A DNA stretch of 64,000 nucleotides from Lachnospiraceae oral taxon 107 str. F0167 (GTDB lineage: Bacteria; Bacillota; Clostridia; Lachnospirales; Lachnospiraceae). The stretch's first letter is position 1, and each line of letters begins with the position of its first letter. The notes below the pieces were generated by a model that did not search any database, was not told where the DNA came from, and was given only the letters and a program-made list of their open reading frames with translations. Below are positions 54,470-63,773 of this stretch, piece by piece. Position numbers and translations under genes: made by a program. The stretch covers positions 557,343 to 621,342 of the forward strand of contig GL890583.1 of assembly GCA_000209465.1 (NCBI GenBank), in the 5' to 3' direction.

Positions 54470-55978
54470 CTAAAATTTTGTAGCCAATGCCATGATATTT
54501 TCCTGTGTAGCATCCTCTTTTGATACTTCACCGGTAATTTCACCATTGCACATAACAATTATTCTATCAGACATTCCAATAAGCTCAGGCATCTCGGAAG
54601 AAATCATTATGATGCCCTTTCCCTGTTTTGCCAAGTTTATCATTATTTGATATATCTCATACTTTGCACCTACATCTATACCTCTTGTAGGCTCATCCAT
54701 TATAAGCACATCAGGATTGTTTGCAAGCCATCTTGCTATGATAACCTTTTGCTGATTACCTCCTGATAAAGACTGTATTAATGTCTTATTACTTGGAGTC
54801 TTTATGCTCAATTTGCTTACATTCTCATCCACTACCTGCTTAATCTTACCGTCATCCAGTGCAATACCTGCCACAAGATAATTATTAAGTGAGGAGATAG
54901 CCACATTATCAGCTATTGAAAGGCAACCAAGAATACCTGTACCTCTTCTATCCTCTGTAATCATTCCCAGTCCGTCTTTTATAGCATCTCTAGGTCTTGC
55001 TATGGTCTGCTCCTTGCCCTTCATATATACTTTTCCGGATTTAATACTTCTAAGTCCGAAGATTGCTTCCATAAGCTCACTTCTGCCTGCACCTACAAGT
55101 CCGCCAAATCCGAGTATCTCACCTTTTCTAAGTTCAAATGAGCAGTTTCTGAATATATTTTCATGTATACTTGTAAGGTTATCCACCTTCAGTATAACTT
55201 CACCTTTTTCTAAATCATCTTTTGGAGGATAGATATTTGAAAGTTCTCTACCAACCATCTGTCTTATAATCTCACCGTCACTGATATCTTTAACCTCCCA
55301 TGTACCTACATAGGTTCCGTCTCTCATGATGGTTATATCATCAGCTATCTCTCTTATTTCAGCCATTTTATGTGAAATATATATGAGGGATACTCCCTTT
55401 TCTTTTAATTCTCTTATTATTTTAAATAATCCGCTTACTTCATTTTCTGTAAGTGATGATGTGGGCTCGTCTAAGATAATAATCTTTGCGCCCATTGAAA
55501 CAGCTTTTGCTATTTCCACAGACTGCATCTGTGAAATAGAAAGTGTCTGTAATAATGCATTTGGATTTACATTAAGTTTAACTTCTTTAAGCCATTTATT
55601 GGCTTCATTTTCCATCTTCTTATGGTCTACTACTTTTAGAGGTCCGATATTTATTGTGGGATATCTTCCAAGGAACATATTTTCCGCAATGGATCTTGCC
55701 GGTACCGGCTGCAATTCCTGATGAACCATTGCCAATCCCTTATGAAGTGCATCATCAGGATTTAATATATTCATTTTTTCTCCGTCTACATAGACCTCAC
55801 CGGTATCCATTGTATATATTCCAAACAGACATTTCATAAGTGTGGACTTGCCTGCGCCATTTTCACCCATAAGAGCATGTACGCTGCCCGGTTTTACATT
55901 AAGATGGATATTGTCTAGTGCTTTTACACCGGGGAAACTTTTTGAAACCCCTTTCATTTCCAATCTGTACTCTGACAT
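54470..55978 (-). CDS. mglA: Galactose/methyl-galactoside ABC transporter ATPase
   Basis: 502 residues, two ABC modules: GENGAGKSTLMKCLFG, ISQMQSVEIAKAVSMGAKII, LDEPTSSLTENE in the first, and GLVGAGRSELMEAIFG, SLSGGNQQKVIIARW, MDEPTRGIDVGAKYEIY in the second. The MVHQELQPVPARSIAENMFL stretch is typical of MglA. It drives sugar uptake with MglC. Separated from mglB by a strong hairpin with a short T-run, so it should be made less than the binding protein. Confidence 0.95.
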   Translation of the reverse strand: MSEYRLEMKGVSKSFPGVKALDNIHLNVKPGSVHALMGENGAGKSTLMKCLFGIYTMDTGEVYVDGEKMNILNPDDALHKGLAMVHQELQPVPARSIAENMFLGRYPTINIGPLKVVDHKKMENEANKWLKEVKLNVNPNALLQTLSISQMQSVEIAKAVSMGAKIIILDEPTSSLTENEVSGLFKIIRELKEKGVSLIYISHKMAEIREIADDITIMRDGTYVGTWEVKDISDGEIIRQMVGRELSNIYPPKDDLEKGEVILKVDNLTSIHENIFRNCSFELRKGEILGFGGLVGAGRSELMEAIFGLRSIKSGKVYMKGKEQTIARPRDAIKDGLGMITEDRRGTGILGCLSIADNVAISSLNNYLVAGIALDDGKIKQVVDENVSKLSIKTPSNKTLIQSLSGGNQQKVIIARWLANNPDVLIMDEPTRGIDVGAKYEIYQIMINLAKQGKGIIMISSEMPELIGMSDRIIVMCNGEITGEVSKEDATQENIMALATKF

Positions 55979-55997
55979 CCATTGCTCCTTTCAAAAA

Positions 55998-56021
55998 TCG
56001 GGTGTGCAACAGCACACCCGA
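55998..56021 (-). terminator. Partial terminator / hairpin between mglB and mglA
   Basis: A perfect 10-bp stem (TCGGGTGTGC with GCACACCCGA, 4-base loop) is followed on the minus strand by TTTTTGAAAGGAG, where the mglA ribosome site begins. The T-run is short, so read-through is expected. It would give more mglB than mglAC message. Confidence 0.82.
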
Positions 56022-56048
56022 AAGATGTTTACATAATATTTGCTTTTA

Positions 56049-57155
56049 TTATTTTACAAGTTCCAATATCTCTGCTGCGTTCTCTTTTGTAACCTTTACA
56101 TAATCTACAGGAATCTTTGTATCTACCTTCTCACCCTTTGTGAATGAAACAGCTGCCTTTGCTGCTGCCTGTGCCTGGCTGATAAAGTCATTAAATACTG
56201 TACCTGTCATCTTATCTTCCGATACATTCTGTACTGCCTCTGCAAGTGCATCAACACCTACTATATAGATATCCTCGCCTACTTTTCTGCCTGCTGCACT
56301 GATAGCCTGAAGTGCACCAAGTGCCATAGCATCATTGTTACAGAAGATAACTTCTACATCTGTACCATACTGTGTAAGTGCATCCTGTGCAATCTGCTGT
56401 CCCTTAGCCTGATCCCAGTCACCTCTTTGAATAAGAAGTTCCTCAGCCTTTAAACCGCTCTTCTCTGTAAGTGCCTTAACCGAATACTCTGTTCTGTACT
56501 GAGCATCGATATTCTCAGGATCACCCTGGATCATAATGTACTTAACAGTTCCGTCACCGTTGATATCGCCCTTGTTTGCAAGTTCTGCAATCTCTTCACC
56601 CTGGAATGTTCCTGACTGACGAGCATCTGCACCTACATATGTAGCTTTGATACCGTCTGCTGCCCATCTTGACTCCTCTGCCTCATCCGGCTCACGGTTG
56701 ATGTATACTACAGGGATTCCTGCTTCCTTAGCAAGATCTGTAACTGTAGGTGCTGAAGATGACTGTACTAAGTTAAGAATCATAACGTCAACTTTTGTTG
56801 CAATAAAATTGTTGATCTGGTTTGTCTGCTCAGCCTGGTCGTTTTTACCGTCCTGAACAACTACATTCTCAGCCGGAATTCCAACTTCCTCTGTGAGATA
56901 TCTAACAAGCTCATTACGGTATAATGTCATAAAGTTGTCATCAAACTTGTAAATTGAAATGCCTACTTTGATGTCCTTTGCATCCTTACCTGTAGCTGCT
57001 ACCGCCTCTGAAACACTCTCAGCCGCTTTGCTTTCTTCCTTTGCTTCGCTGCTTGCAGCTGTTGTCTCTGCAGGTTTTGAACCTCCACATGCTGCTAATG
57101 AAATAGCACATATAGATGCTACTGATAATGCCATTAATTTTTTGAACAATTTCAT
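56049..57155 (-). CDS. mglB: Galactose/glucose-binding lipoprotein
   Basis: 368 residues from the ATG at 57155 (GGGAGG upstream). Lipobox ending at Cys23 (SICAISLAACGGS), an Ala/Glu/Ser-rich linker, then the MglB fold: VGISIYKFDDNFMTLYRNEL, MILNLVQSSSAPTVTDLAKE, AGIPVVYINREPDEAEE, YVGADARQSGTFQGEEIAEL, IFCNNDAMALGALQAISAAG and GVDALAEAVQNVSEDKMTGT. Asn and Asp of CNNDAMA contact sugar and calcium-site residues may be present as in enteric MglB (DINGDGTVKY resembles an EF-hand-like loop). First gene of mglBAC. Confidence 0.94.
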   Translation of the reverse strand: MKLFKKLMALSVASICAISLAACGGSKPAETTAASSEAKEESKAAESVSEAVAATGKDAKDIKVGISIYKFDDNFMTLYRNELVRYLTEEVGIPAENVVVQDGKNDQAEQTNQINNFIATKVDVMILNLVQSSSAPTVTDLAKEAGIPVVYINREPDEAEESRWAADGIKATYVGADARQSGTFQGEEIAELANKGDINGDGTVKYIMIQGDPENIDAQYRTEYSVKALTEKSGLKAEELLIQRGDWDQAKGQQIAQDALTQYGTDVEVIFCNNDAMALGALQAISAAGRKVGEDIYIVGVDALAEAVQNVSEDKMTGTVFNDFISQAQAAAKAAVSFTKGEKVDTKIPVDYVKVTKENAAEILELVK

Positions 57156-57256
57156 TTTTTTCCTCCCTTTGTTCTGTTCCATTTTGTAAGCTTATTTTAA
57201 TATTATTTACGATTATTTTACAGAGAATATTTTTACTCTTTCTATTAAATTTTTTT

Positions 57257-57273
57257 CAGGGAAATTTTTCCTG
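57257..57273. promoter_or_regulatory. Imperfect dyad upstream of mglB; intergenic to gltA
   Basis: CAGGGAAATTTTTCCTG is a 17-base near-palindrome about 100 bases ahead of mglB and is a candidate operator. The rest of 57156-57513 holds no gene; it is very AT-rich, with overlapping TATAAT boxes at 57429-57440 suitable for gltA. Confidence 0.4.
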
Positions 57274-57513
57274 TTTTTATTATATGTTTTCATCCGATGC
57301 AAAAAACCTAATACATAATCATTACTAAAAATGTACATTTTTTCATTTTTATAAATTTCATTTTTTTCATGAATCATTATTTATCAAGTTTATATAATTT
57401 TTTAATTCAATTTTTCCTTGAAATAATGTATAATTATAATACTTGTACTTTTTATATAAGTGCATACCTTTGTACATTGTATTAACTTTATTTAATATCA
57501 GAAGGAGGAAAAT

Positions 57514-58875
57514 ATGAGCTACAATCAAAGAATTACAAAGGAAATAGAGGATCTGACCTTAAAGTGCCGTAAAAATTTAACTATCGACCAGTCTTTGTAT
57601 AAAGAATACGATGTACAAAGAGGGCTTAGAAATCTGAAAGGCGAAGGAGTCAGAGCCGGACTTACCCGTATTTCCGAAATAACATCTTTTAAAAAAGAAA
57701 ACGGGGAAAAGATTCCCTGTGACGGTGAATTAAGATATCAGGGTATAGATATACATGAACTTACGGACGGATTTTTAAAAGAAAACCGTTTCGGATTTGA
57801 GGAAATAGCATATCTTATGTTGTTTGGAAATCTTCCGACCGAAAATCAACTTAAAGATTTTATCCGCTTACTTGGTGAACAAAGATCATTGCCGAAGAAT
57901 TTTACAAGGGATATTATAATGAAGGCTCCCAGTAAGGATATGATGAATACACTTTCAAGATCTGTGCTTACATTATATGCTTATGATACAAAGGCTGATG
58001 ATACTTCACTTTCAAATGTACTCAGACAATGTATAAACCTTATCTCCACCTTCCCTATGATGTGTGTTTACGGCTATCATGCCTATAATCACTATATAAG
58101 AGATAAAAGTATGTATATACATCGTCCATCAAATAATCTCTCCACTGCAGAAAATATTTTATTGATGCTTAGAGAGGATAAAAAATATTCCGATCTTGAG
58201 GCAAAGGTTCTTGACTTGGCAATGGTTTTACATATGGAGCATGGCGGAGGTAACAACTCCACATTTACAACTCATGTTGTAACCTCATCAGGTACCGATA
58301 CATATTCTGCAATAGCTGCAGCCCTCGGTTCACTTAAAGGACCGAAGCATGGCGGTGCCAATATAAAGGTTGTTGAGATGTTTAAGGATATGAAGAAAAA
58401 TATTCGTGATATAAATGATGAGGATGAAATCAGAGCATATCTTTTAAAACTTTTAAGAAAAGAAGCTTTTGATAAGGCAGGTTTGATATATGGAATGGGG
58501 CATGCGGTATACTCACTTTCCGATCCTCGTGCCAATATCTTCAAAAAATATGTTGAGCAGCTTGCCGATGCAAAAAATAAACATAATGATTTTAAACTCT
58601 ACAGTGCCGTGGAAAGACTTGCACCGGAGGTAATAGGCAATGAAAGGCATATATATAAGGGAGTCAGTGCAAATATAGACTTCTACAGCGGATTTGTTTA
58701 TGGGATGCTTGATTTACCAACAGAGCTTTATACACCTATATTTGCCTGCTCAAGAATAGTCGGATGGAGTGCACACAGAATTGAGGAACTTATAAATACC
58801 GATAAGATTATAAGACCTGCATATATGGCAGTGAAAGAGCGTGAAAATTATATTGATATAAAAAACAGAGAATAA
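57514..58875 (+). CDS. gltA: Citrate synthase
   Basis: 453 residues, the long form common in anaerobic Firmicutes. Active-site histidines are His243 (MEHGGGNNSTF) and His279 (GPKHGGANIK), with His330 and Asp337 in GMGHAVYSLSDPRA. RYQGIDIHELTDGFLKENRF is the substrate loop region. It condenses acetyl-CoA and oxaloacetate, probably to feed glutamate synthesis. It stands alone: no aconitase or isocitrate dehydrogenase gene follows before the terminator. ATG with GAAGGAGG upstream. A 2-methylcitrate synthase cannot be fully excluded. Confidence 0.94.
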   Translation: MSYNQRITKEIEDLTLKCRKNLTIDQSLYKEYDVQRGLRNLKGEGVRAGLTRISEITSFKKENGEKIPCDGELRYQGIDIHELTDGFLKENRFGFEEIAYLMLFGNLPTENQLKDFIRLLGEQRSLPKNFTRDIIMKAPSKDMMNTLSRSVLTLYAYDTKADDTSLSNVLRQCINLISTFPMMCVYGYHAYNHYIRDKSMYIHRPSNNLSTAENILLMLREDKKYSDLEAKVLDLAMVLHMEHGGGNNSTFTTHVVTSSGTDTYSAIAAALGSLKGPKHGGANIKVVEMFKDMKKNIRDINDEDEIRAYLLKLLRKEAFDKAGLIYGMGHAVYSLSDPRANIFKKYVEQLADAKNKHNDFKLYSAVERLAPEVIGNERHIYKGVSANIDFYSGFVYGMLDLPTELYTPIFACSRIVGWSAHRIEELINTDKIIRPAYMAVKERENYIDIKNRE

Positions 58876-58888
58876 TTTATAAATACAC

Positions 58889-58922
58889 AGCCCCATATAG
58901 CAAATCACAGCTATATGGGGCT
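58889..58922 (+). terminator. Terminator after gltA
   Basis: A perfect 13-bp stem (AGCCCCATATAGC with GCTATATGGGGCT, 8-base loop), then AAATCTTTAAA. Between convergent genes; may act on both. Confidence 0.85.
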
Positions 58923-58952
58923 AAATCTTTAAACGACGGCTTTAATAAATTA

Positions 58953-59744
58953 TTATTTTTCAGCCGGTGTTATTTCCATATTTCTTAAATTATTTAATAT
59001 AGATGAACTTAGCGGAAGGCTGACTCCCATAGGATTTATAAGGAATCCCTCACATTCAGGAGGAAGCGGGAAGTTAATAAGATTCTTGGCATCTATGATA
59101 GTTTTTTTAACCGTATCATCATTTGGCATCTTGTCAAACTCTATATTGTCTGTAAATACAGGTATCATACTTCCGCCGCCATTTCCTATCTTTAGCATAA
59201 GCATCTGCATCTGAGTTTCGCCGTCAACCTGTGTTTCTCTTACAGGTACAAGGAATCTTGCCTTTAAAATATTCACCATCATCTCTTCTTCCATTTCATG
59301 GATTTCAGGTGTATTCGGATTATCAAGATTTGCTCTTATCTCCTGACTGAAATAAAGCATTGTAAGCTGCAATGTTCTGTTCTCTACAGGTCTTTGCTCA
59401 GGAGGCAGCTCACTGAAATCCGATAATTTTACAATTTCATCAAGCTGGATTATAAAATCTTCTCCCTGATAATTGTATTTAATTGCATTCACACCTGCTA
59501 TAACCATATGTGTAAAGGCTCTTAATACACCTTCCTGATTAAGTTCCACTACAGTATTCTTTTGCTTATTCTCTGATAATTCCTTAGATTTTTTTTCTGC
59601 ATTTTCCTTTATATCAAATAAAAAAGCTACATCATCAAAACTTTCATCATCACAATAAACGAATGGCAATCTAGTAAAATCCGAGTGAATCATATAAAGA
59701 TTTACCGCCTTTGGAATACTTGCCAATACTTCTCTTCTATCCAT
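58953..59744 (-). CDS. SseB-like domain protein
   Basis: 263 residues from the ATG at 59744 (TTGGAG 7 bases upstream; the longer frame to 59774 lacks a site). Residues about 155-255 resemble the SseB N-terminal domain: NILKARFLVPVRET, MIPVFTDNIEFDKMPND and LPPECEGFLINPMGVSLPLS. The first half (SIPKAVNLYMIHSDFTRLPF, VYCDDESFDDVAFLFD) may be a diverged second copy. SseB-domain proteins are common in Firmicutes and Actinobacteria, with no firm role beyond some links to secretion. Single gene, no clear partner. Confidence 0.72.
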   Translation of the reverse strand: MDRREVLASIPKAVNLYMIHSDFTRLPFVYCDDESFDDVAFLFDIKENAEKKSKELSENKQKNTVVELNQEGVLRAFTHMVIAGVNAIKYNYQGEDFIIQLDEIVKLSDFSELPPEQRPVENRTLQLTMLYFSQEIRANLDNPNTPEIHEMEEEMMVNILKARFLVPVRETQVDGETQMQMLMLKIGNGGGSMIPVFTDNIEFDKMPNDDTVKKTIIDAKNLINFPLPPECEGFLINPMGVSLPLSSSILNNLRNMEITPAEK

Positions 59745-59904
59745 TTTAATCTCCAAAAAATTATTTATCTTCAAACTAATATATACTCTTTGACTATCAA
59801 AGTCAAATATTTAGTTATCGGATATAGCACAAATATAGAATTTGTAAACTTTTATATTATAGCAAAAAAATCCGTATTACTTATTAAAATATTTTTAAAA
59901 TAAT

Positions 59905-60996
59905 TTAATCTTTGGCAAGCTGTTCCTTAGCACCTTCTGAATATACTATACTGTAATCGGAAAGGATAAAATATCCATAGGTATCCGGTAAACTGTCCAA
60001 AAGCTTTACTCCCTCTTCCACTCCAAGTGAAAAACATGTGGTAGAGAGTGCATCCGCTTCTGTAGAGGATTTTGTCAATATACTTACCTCCACAAGCCCG
60101 TTGTCATAGGGATAACCTGTCTTCGGATTTAAAATATGATGATAGTTCTTACCGTCTATTACAAAATGTCTTTCATAAACTCCTGAGGATACTACCGATT
60201 CATCATCCACTGTGAGCAGTGCCACGGTTTCATTTCTGTCGGCATAGGGCTTTTGCAGACCGATTGTAAAATTATTTCCATTCGGCTTTTTTCCGATACA
60301 TAGGACATTTCCTCCAAGATTTATAATGGCACTGTCCACACCCTTACTTAAAAGATATTCCTTGGTTTTATCTGCTATATATCCTTTCGCAATGGAACCC
60401 AAATCTATTCTTGTATCATCAGATATAAAGTTTACAGTATTTCCCTCTACACTTATCTTTTTATAATCCACTTTAGGTAAAGCCTCCGCAATACTTTCAT
60501 CACTCGGCAATTCCGGTTCTTCTGCATTAAAATCCCATAATTCCTTTAAAGGCTCGGTTGTAATATCAAATGCTCCATTTGATACTTCACTGTAATAAAG
60601 AGCCTTGTCTATAAGATAAGCCAACTCATCACTTACCTCTACACTCATAGTACCTTTTTCTCTGTGGTTTAATTTATAAAGCTCGGCAGCTTCATTAGTT
60701 GCGGAGAAAATCATTTCATAGTTTCTGATAAACTCCATGGACTCTTTTAATATATTCTCATCACCGCCATTATATATGGATACCGTAATAAATGTATCAA
60801 GTGCAAATGTTGTATCTGTCAAAGGTTCATCACTGTTTTTTTTATCTGTTGAAAGATCAAAATTATTGGCTATGGATTTTGTACTTGTGTGCTTTCCCAC
60901 TATCGCTATTACAAGCAACACAAAAACCACCGCTGCAACAGCTATCACCGTTTTTTTGCTAAAATTTTTCACATTGTCTCCTACTATATTTCCCAT
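59905..60996 (-). CDS. apbE: FAD:protein FMN transferase
   Basis: 363 residues with an N-terminal membrane anchor (about 14-35, KKTVIAVAAVVFVLLVIAIV). The ApbE core has DTFITVSIYNGG, LIDKALYYSEVSNGAFDITT, RIDLGSIAKGYIADKTKEYL, SAIINLGGNVLCIGKK, HHILNPKTGYPYDNGLVEVS and EADALSTTCFSLGV, including the flavin and Mg sites. It attaches FMN to Ser/Thr of extracellular flavoproteins such as RNF/NQR subunits or extracellular electron-transfer proteins. It overlaps the 3' end of the metallo-hydrolase gene by 13 bases, so the two share a transcript. Confidence 0.94.
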   Translation of the reverse strand: MGNIVGDNVKNFSKKTVIAVAAVVFVLLVIAIVGKHTSTKSIANNFDLSTDKKNSDEPLTDTTFALDTFITVSIYNGGDENILKESMEFIRNYEMIFSATNEAAELYKLNHREKGTMSVEVSDELAYLIDKALYYSEVSNGAFDITTEPLKELWDFNAEEPELPSDESIAEALPKVDYKKISVEGNTVNFISDDTRIDLGSIAKGYIADKTKEYLLSKGVDSAIINLGGNVLCIGKKPNGNNFTIGLQKPYADRNETVALLTVDDESVVSSGVYERHFVIDGKNYHHILNPKTGYPYDNGLVEVSILTKSSTEADALSTTCFSLGVEEGVKLLDSLPDTYGYFILSDYSIVYSEGAKEQLAKD

Positions 60997-62582
60997 TTTT
61001 TTGCCAGATCATTTATTTGATCCGCAAATTTTGCCAAATCCTTATTGGCACCATGTTTATTATCCCTTATTATTCTTAATAGTCTTTCACCTGCTCCAAG
61101 CAATCTTAAATAAACACTGCTCTCCTGTTCTTTTACTTCTCTTACAGCTGCAGGTACACCCTTTGTCTTCTTTATCCACTCACCTGCTATCAGATCAAAT
61201 ACCGATCCTGAAAATGGTGCGGATGCATTTATACTGTATTTATTCTTAAGTTCATTTGAAAAACTCTCACATACCCTGTCATCACCGTGAACTATAAATA
61301 CTTCCTTCGGTTTTTCCTCAAATGCACTTATCCACTGTATAAGACCGTTTTTATCCGCATGTGAACTGATGCTTTTTAAAGTTTCAATATGTGCATTTAC
61401 AGATATATTTTCTCCAAAAAGCCTTACTTCCGAAACATTGTCCTGCAATACTCTTCCAAGTGTGCCAAATGCCTGATATCCAGCAAATACCACGCTGCAT
61501 TCACTTCTCCACAAATTATGCTTTAAATGATGCCTGATTCTTCCGGCATCACACATACCCGATGCCGATATAATAACTTTCGGTGATTTGTCAATATTTA
61601 TAGCCATGGATTCATCACTGCTTACAGTCATTTTTAAGTTTGGAAAAGCAATCGGATTTATGCCACTTTCTACCAACGCCTTGGTTTCCTCATCATAACA
61701 TTCAAGCAGATTGTCCTTAAATACATTCGTAGCCTCTATTGCAAGAGGACTGTCCACATAAACCGGAAAATTCGGAAAATTCTTTACAAGATTATTTTGT
61801 TTTATCTGTCTCATAAAGAAAAGCAACTCCTGTGTTCTACCTACTGCAAAAGCAGGTATCACCACATTTCCCCCTCGCTCCAATGTATCCTCGATTATTT
61901 TTGCAAGATCTGCAACATGGTCGGCATCCGCTTCATGGAATCTGTCACCATAGGTGGATTCCATCAAAACATAATCGGCATCCTTTATATATTCCGGATC
62001 TCTGATCAAAGGTTTATTAAAGTTTCCTATATCTCCCGAAAATACGATTTTTCTTCTCTCATTGCCCTCTTTAAGCCATACCTCTATAGATGCCGAACCA
62101 AGAATATGCCCCGCATCTATAAATCTTATACTTATATTTTCATCAATATCTATTTTCTGATTATAGTCGACACCTCTAAAGAGCTTTATACTCTCTTCAA
62201 CATCAGCCATCTCATAGATAGGCACCTCTTTTTGTCTGCCGGCTCTTTCAGCCTTTCTGTTTCTCCATTTTATTTCCTCAGCCTGTATATGCGCACAATC
62301 TCTAAGCATTATTTTACAAAGCTCCATTGTTGCGTTTGAAGAATAAATCTCTCCCTTAAAACCTCTTGCCACAAGCTGTGGTATCATTCCGGTATGATCA
62401 ATATGAGCATGTGTCACAAAAAGATAATCTATCTGTGCCGGCGGTACGGGGAGCGGTGCATTCTCATACACATTTATTCCCTGTTCCATACCATAGTCTA
62501 CCAAAAACTTCTTATCCCCAACCTCTACATAATGGCAACTTCCTGTAACCTCATGGTCCGCACCAATAAATTCTAGTTTCAT
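60984..62582 (-). CDS. MBL-fold/beta-CASP metallo-hydrolase with RNA-specificity domain
   Basis: 532 residues. Zinc motif FVTHAHIDHTGMIPQL (His58, His60, Asp62, His63), DAGHILGSASIEV, the SGDIGNFNKPLI motif, the beta-CASP insert (VVIPAFAVGRTQELLFFMRQ) and RMMBL-type end (FGENISVNAHIETLKSISSH, ADKNGLIQWI, KEVFIVHGD). This is the CPSF73/YSH1-like group, likely an RNA exo- or endonuclease, unlike RNase J. A C-terminal extension of about 70 residues is unrecognised. ATG start; upstream lies a long inverted repeat. ApbE follows with an overlap. Confidence 0.92.
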   Translation of the reverse strand: MKLEFIGADHEVTGSCHYVEVGDKKFLVDYGMEQGINVYENAPLPVPPAQIDYLFVTHAHIDHTGMIPQLVARGFKGEIYSSNATMELCKIMLRDCAHIQAEEIKWRNRKAERAGRQKEVPIYEMADVEESIKLFRGVDYNQKIDIDENISIRFIDAGHILGSASIEVWLKEGNERRKIVFSGDIGNFNKPLIRDPEYIKDADYVLMESTYGDRFHEADADHVADLAKIIEDTLERGGNVVIPAFAVGRTQELLFFMRQIKQNNLVKNFPNFPVYVDSPLAIEATNVFKDNLLECYDEETKALVESGINPIAFPNLKMTVSSDESMAINIDKSPKVIISASGMCDAGRIRHHLKHNLWRSECSVVFAGYQAFGTLGRVLQDNVSEVRLFGENISVNAHIETLKSISSHADKNGLIQWISAFEEKPKEVFIVHGDDRVCESFSNELKNKYSINASAPFSGSVFDLIAGEWIKKTKGVPAAVREVKEQESSVYLRLLGAGERLLRIIRDNKHGANKDLAKFADQINDLAKKWEI

Positions 62583-62617
62583 ATCTTCCCCTTCACACTT
62601 AATCCGGCAAGCCGGTG

Positions 62618-62662
62618 ATTATAAAAGTTATACGAGCCTAACTTTATTATAACTTTTATAAT
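62618..62662 (-). promoter_or_regulatory. 15-bp perfect inverted repeat ahead of the metallo-hydrolase gene
   Basis: ATTATAAAAGTTATA (62618-62632) pairs perfectly with TATAACTTTTATAAT (62648-62662), 15-base loop. Each arm contains TATAAT-like sequence. A smaller CCGGC/GCCGG dyad lies at 62604-62615. It lies between the RNase gene stop and the metallo-hydrolase start, so it may be a terminator without T-run, a promoter with operator, or an RNA processing site. Confidence 0.6.
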
Positions 62663-62756
62663 TATTTTTAGTCAACTTTAAAATTATTATACGACAATAT
62701 TTGTTTATAATCCATACTGTTATACAATACTTAAAATATGTAAGTGGAATATATAA

Positions 62757-63773
62757 TCATTTTTTCATTATTTCTTCAAGACTTGGTTTTCTTTTTCTTC
62801 TGGTTATCTCAAAAAGACACAGCTTTGTAATATCTATTGCTACAGTATTAAGTCTGTCCTCTTTTAGATACTCCTTCATTGTATGATAAATCAAATCTAT
62901 CTCTGATTTATCGGTAGTGTTTATCAAATCAATAATAATAATGCCTGAAATATTTCTCAGTCTGAGCTGCCTTGCCGTTTCCTTTATCGCCTCAAGATTG
63001 GTGTTAAGCTTTACTATATTTGCATCTTTTTTTTGAACATTTTTTCCGGTATTTACATCAACCACCGTCAATGCTTCCATTGATTCTATATAAAGATAAC
63101 CTCCATCCTTTAACCATGCCTTTTTGCTTAACAATTCACCAAAAAGAGTATCTATTGAATACAGCTTATTTAGGCTTATCATACTGTCCTCATAAAGTCT
63201 TACTCTCTTTAAGAGCTTCTTATTATTCTCAGAAAAGAACTCAACTATCCCTTCATAAACTTCTGCAATATCAGTAACTATATCAAACTTACAATATTTT
63301 AATCTGTCTTTTATGATATCAATGTAATCCTGTGAACCTGCATAGAGCATACTCGGAGCCTTTATATAGTTTTTCTTTGCCATTATTTTATCCGATATTT
63401 CACTTTCAATACCGGATAAATTGGCGGTCGAACCGGGTAGTTTGTTCTTTATAGGAAGTTTTGAAATCTTTATTAAAATATCATCTCCCTCATATAATTT
63501 ACTATGCTCTTTTTCATCAGCAAATATCAAATACTTTAATTCAGCCATATCAAAATACACCATTTGACGCTCAGAATTAAACTCTATCTCTACAAAGGCG
63601 GCATTTATATTTGTAGCTATTTTTTTTACTTTACCTATATGAATACTGCCCAGTAAAGAATTTTCCTCGATATATTCTATTTCATTCGGCTTATTGTTTT
63701 CATAGGATATTGCAAAAAGTTTATTTTTATACCTTGTAATTAAAAGCTTAGATAATTTCACAGCCGTACTCAT
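62757..63773 (-). CDS. Ribonuclease E/G family protein, short form
   Basis: 338 residues. An S1-like domain (GSIHIGKVKKIATNINAAFV, about 42-105) is followed by the RNase E/G catalytic domain with Asp239 (VVDVNTGKNV) and Asp282 (GIIIIDLINTTDKS), matching the two metal-binding aspartates of RNase E. It ends right after EITRRKRKPSLEEIMKK, before where RNase E/G carry the CPxCxG zinc link, so the zinc-linked tetramer form is not expected. The start overlaps the end of the TIGR03936-type gene by 26 bases. Role: RNA processing and rRNA maturation. Confidence 0.9.
   Translation of the reverse strand: MSTAVKLSKLLITRYKNKLFAISYENNKPNEIEYIEENSLLGSIHIGKVKKIATNINAAFVEIEFNSERQMVYFDMAELKYLIFADEKEHSKLYEGDDILIKISKLPIKNKLPGSTANLSGIESEISDKIMAKKNYIKAPSMLYAGSQDYIDIIKDRLKYCKFDIVTDIAEVYEGIVEFFSENNKKLLKRVRLYEDSMISLNKLYSIDTLFGELLSKKAWLKDGGYLYIESMEALTVVDVNTGKNVQKKDANIVKLNTNLEAIKETARQLRLRNISGIIIIDLINTTDKSEIDLIYHTMKEYLKEDRLNTVAIDITKLCLFEITRRKRKPSLEEIMKK

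Noticed and set aside
57418-57440. TTGAAA with TATAAT as a gltA promoter
   Set aside because: The spacing is only 11 bases, too short for a sigma-A promoter; only the -10 boxes are credible.
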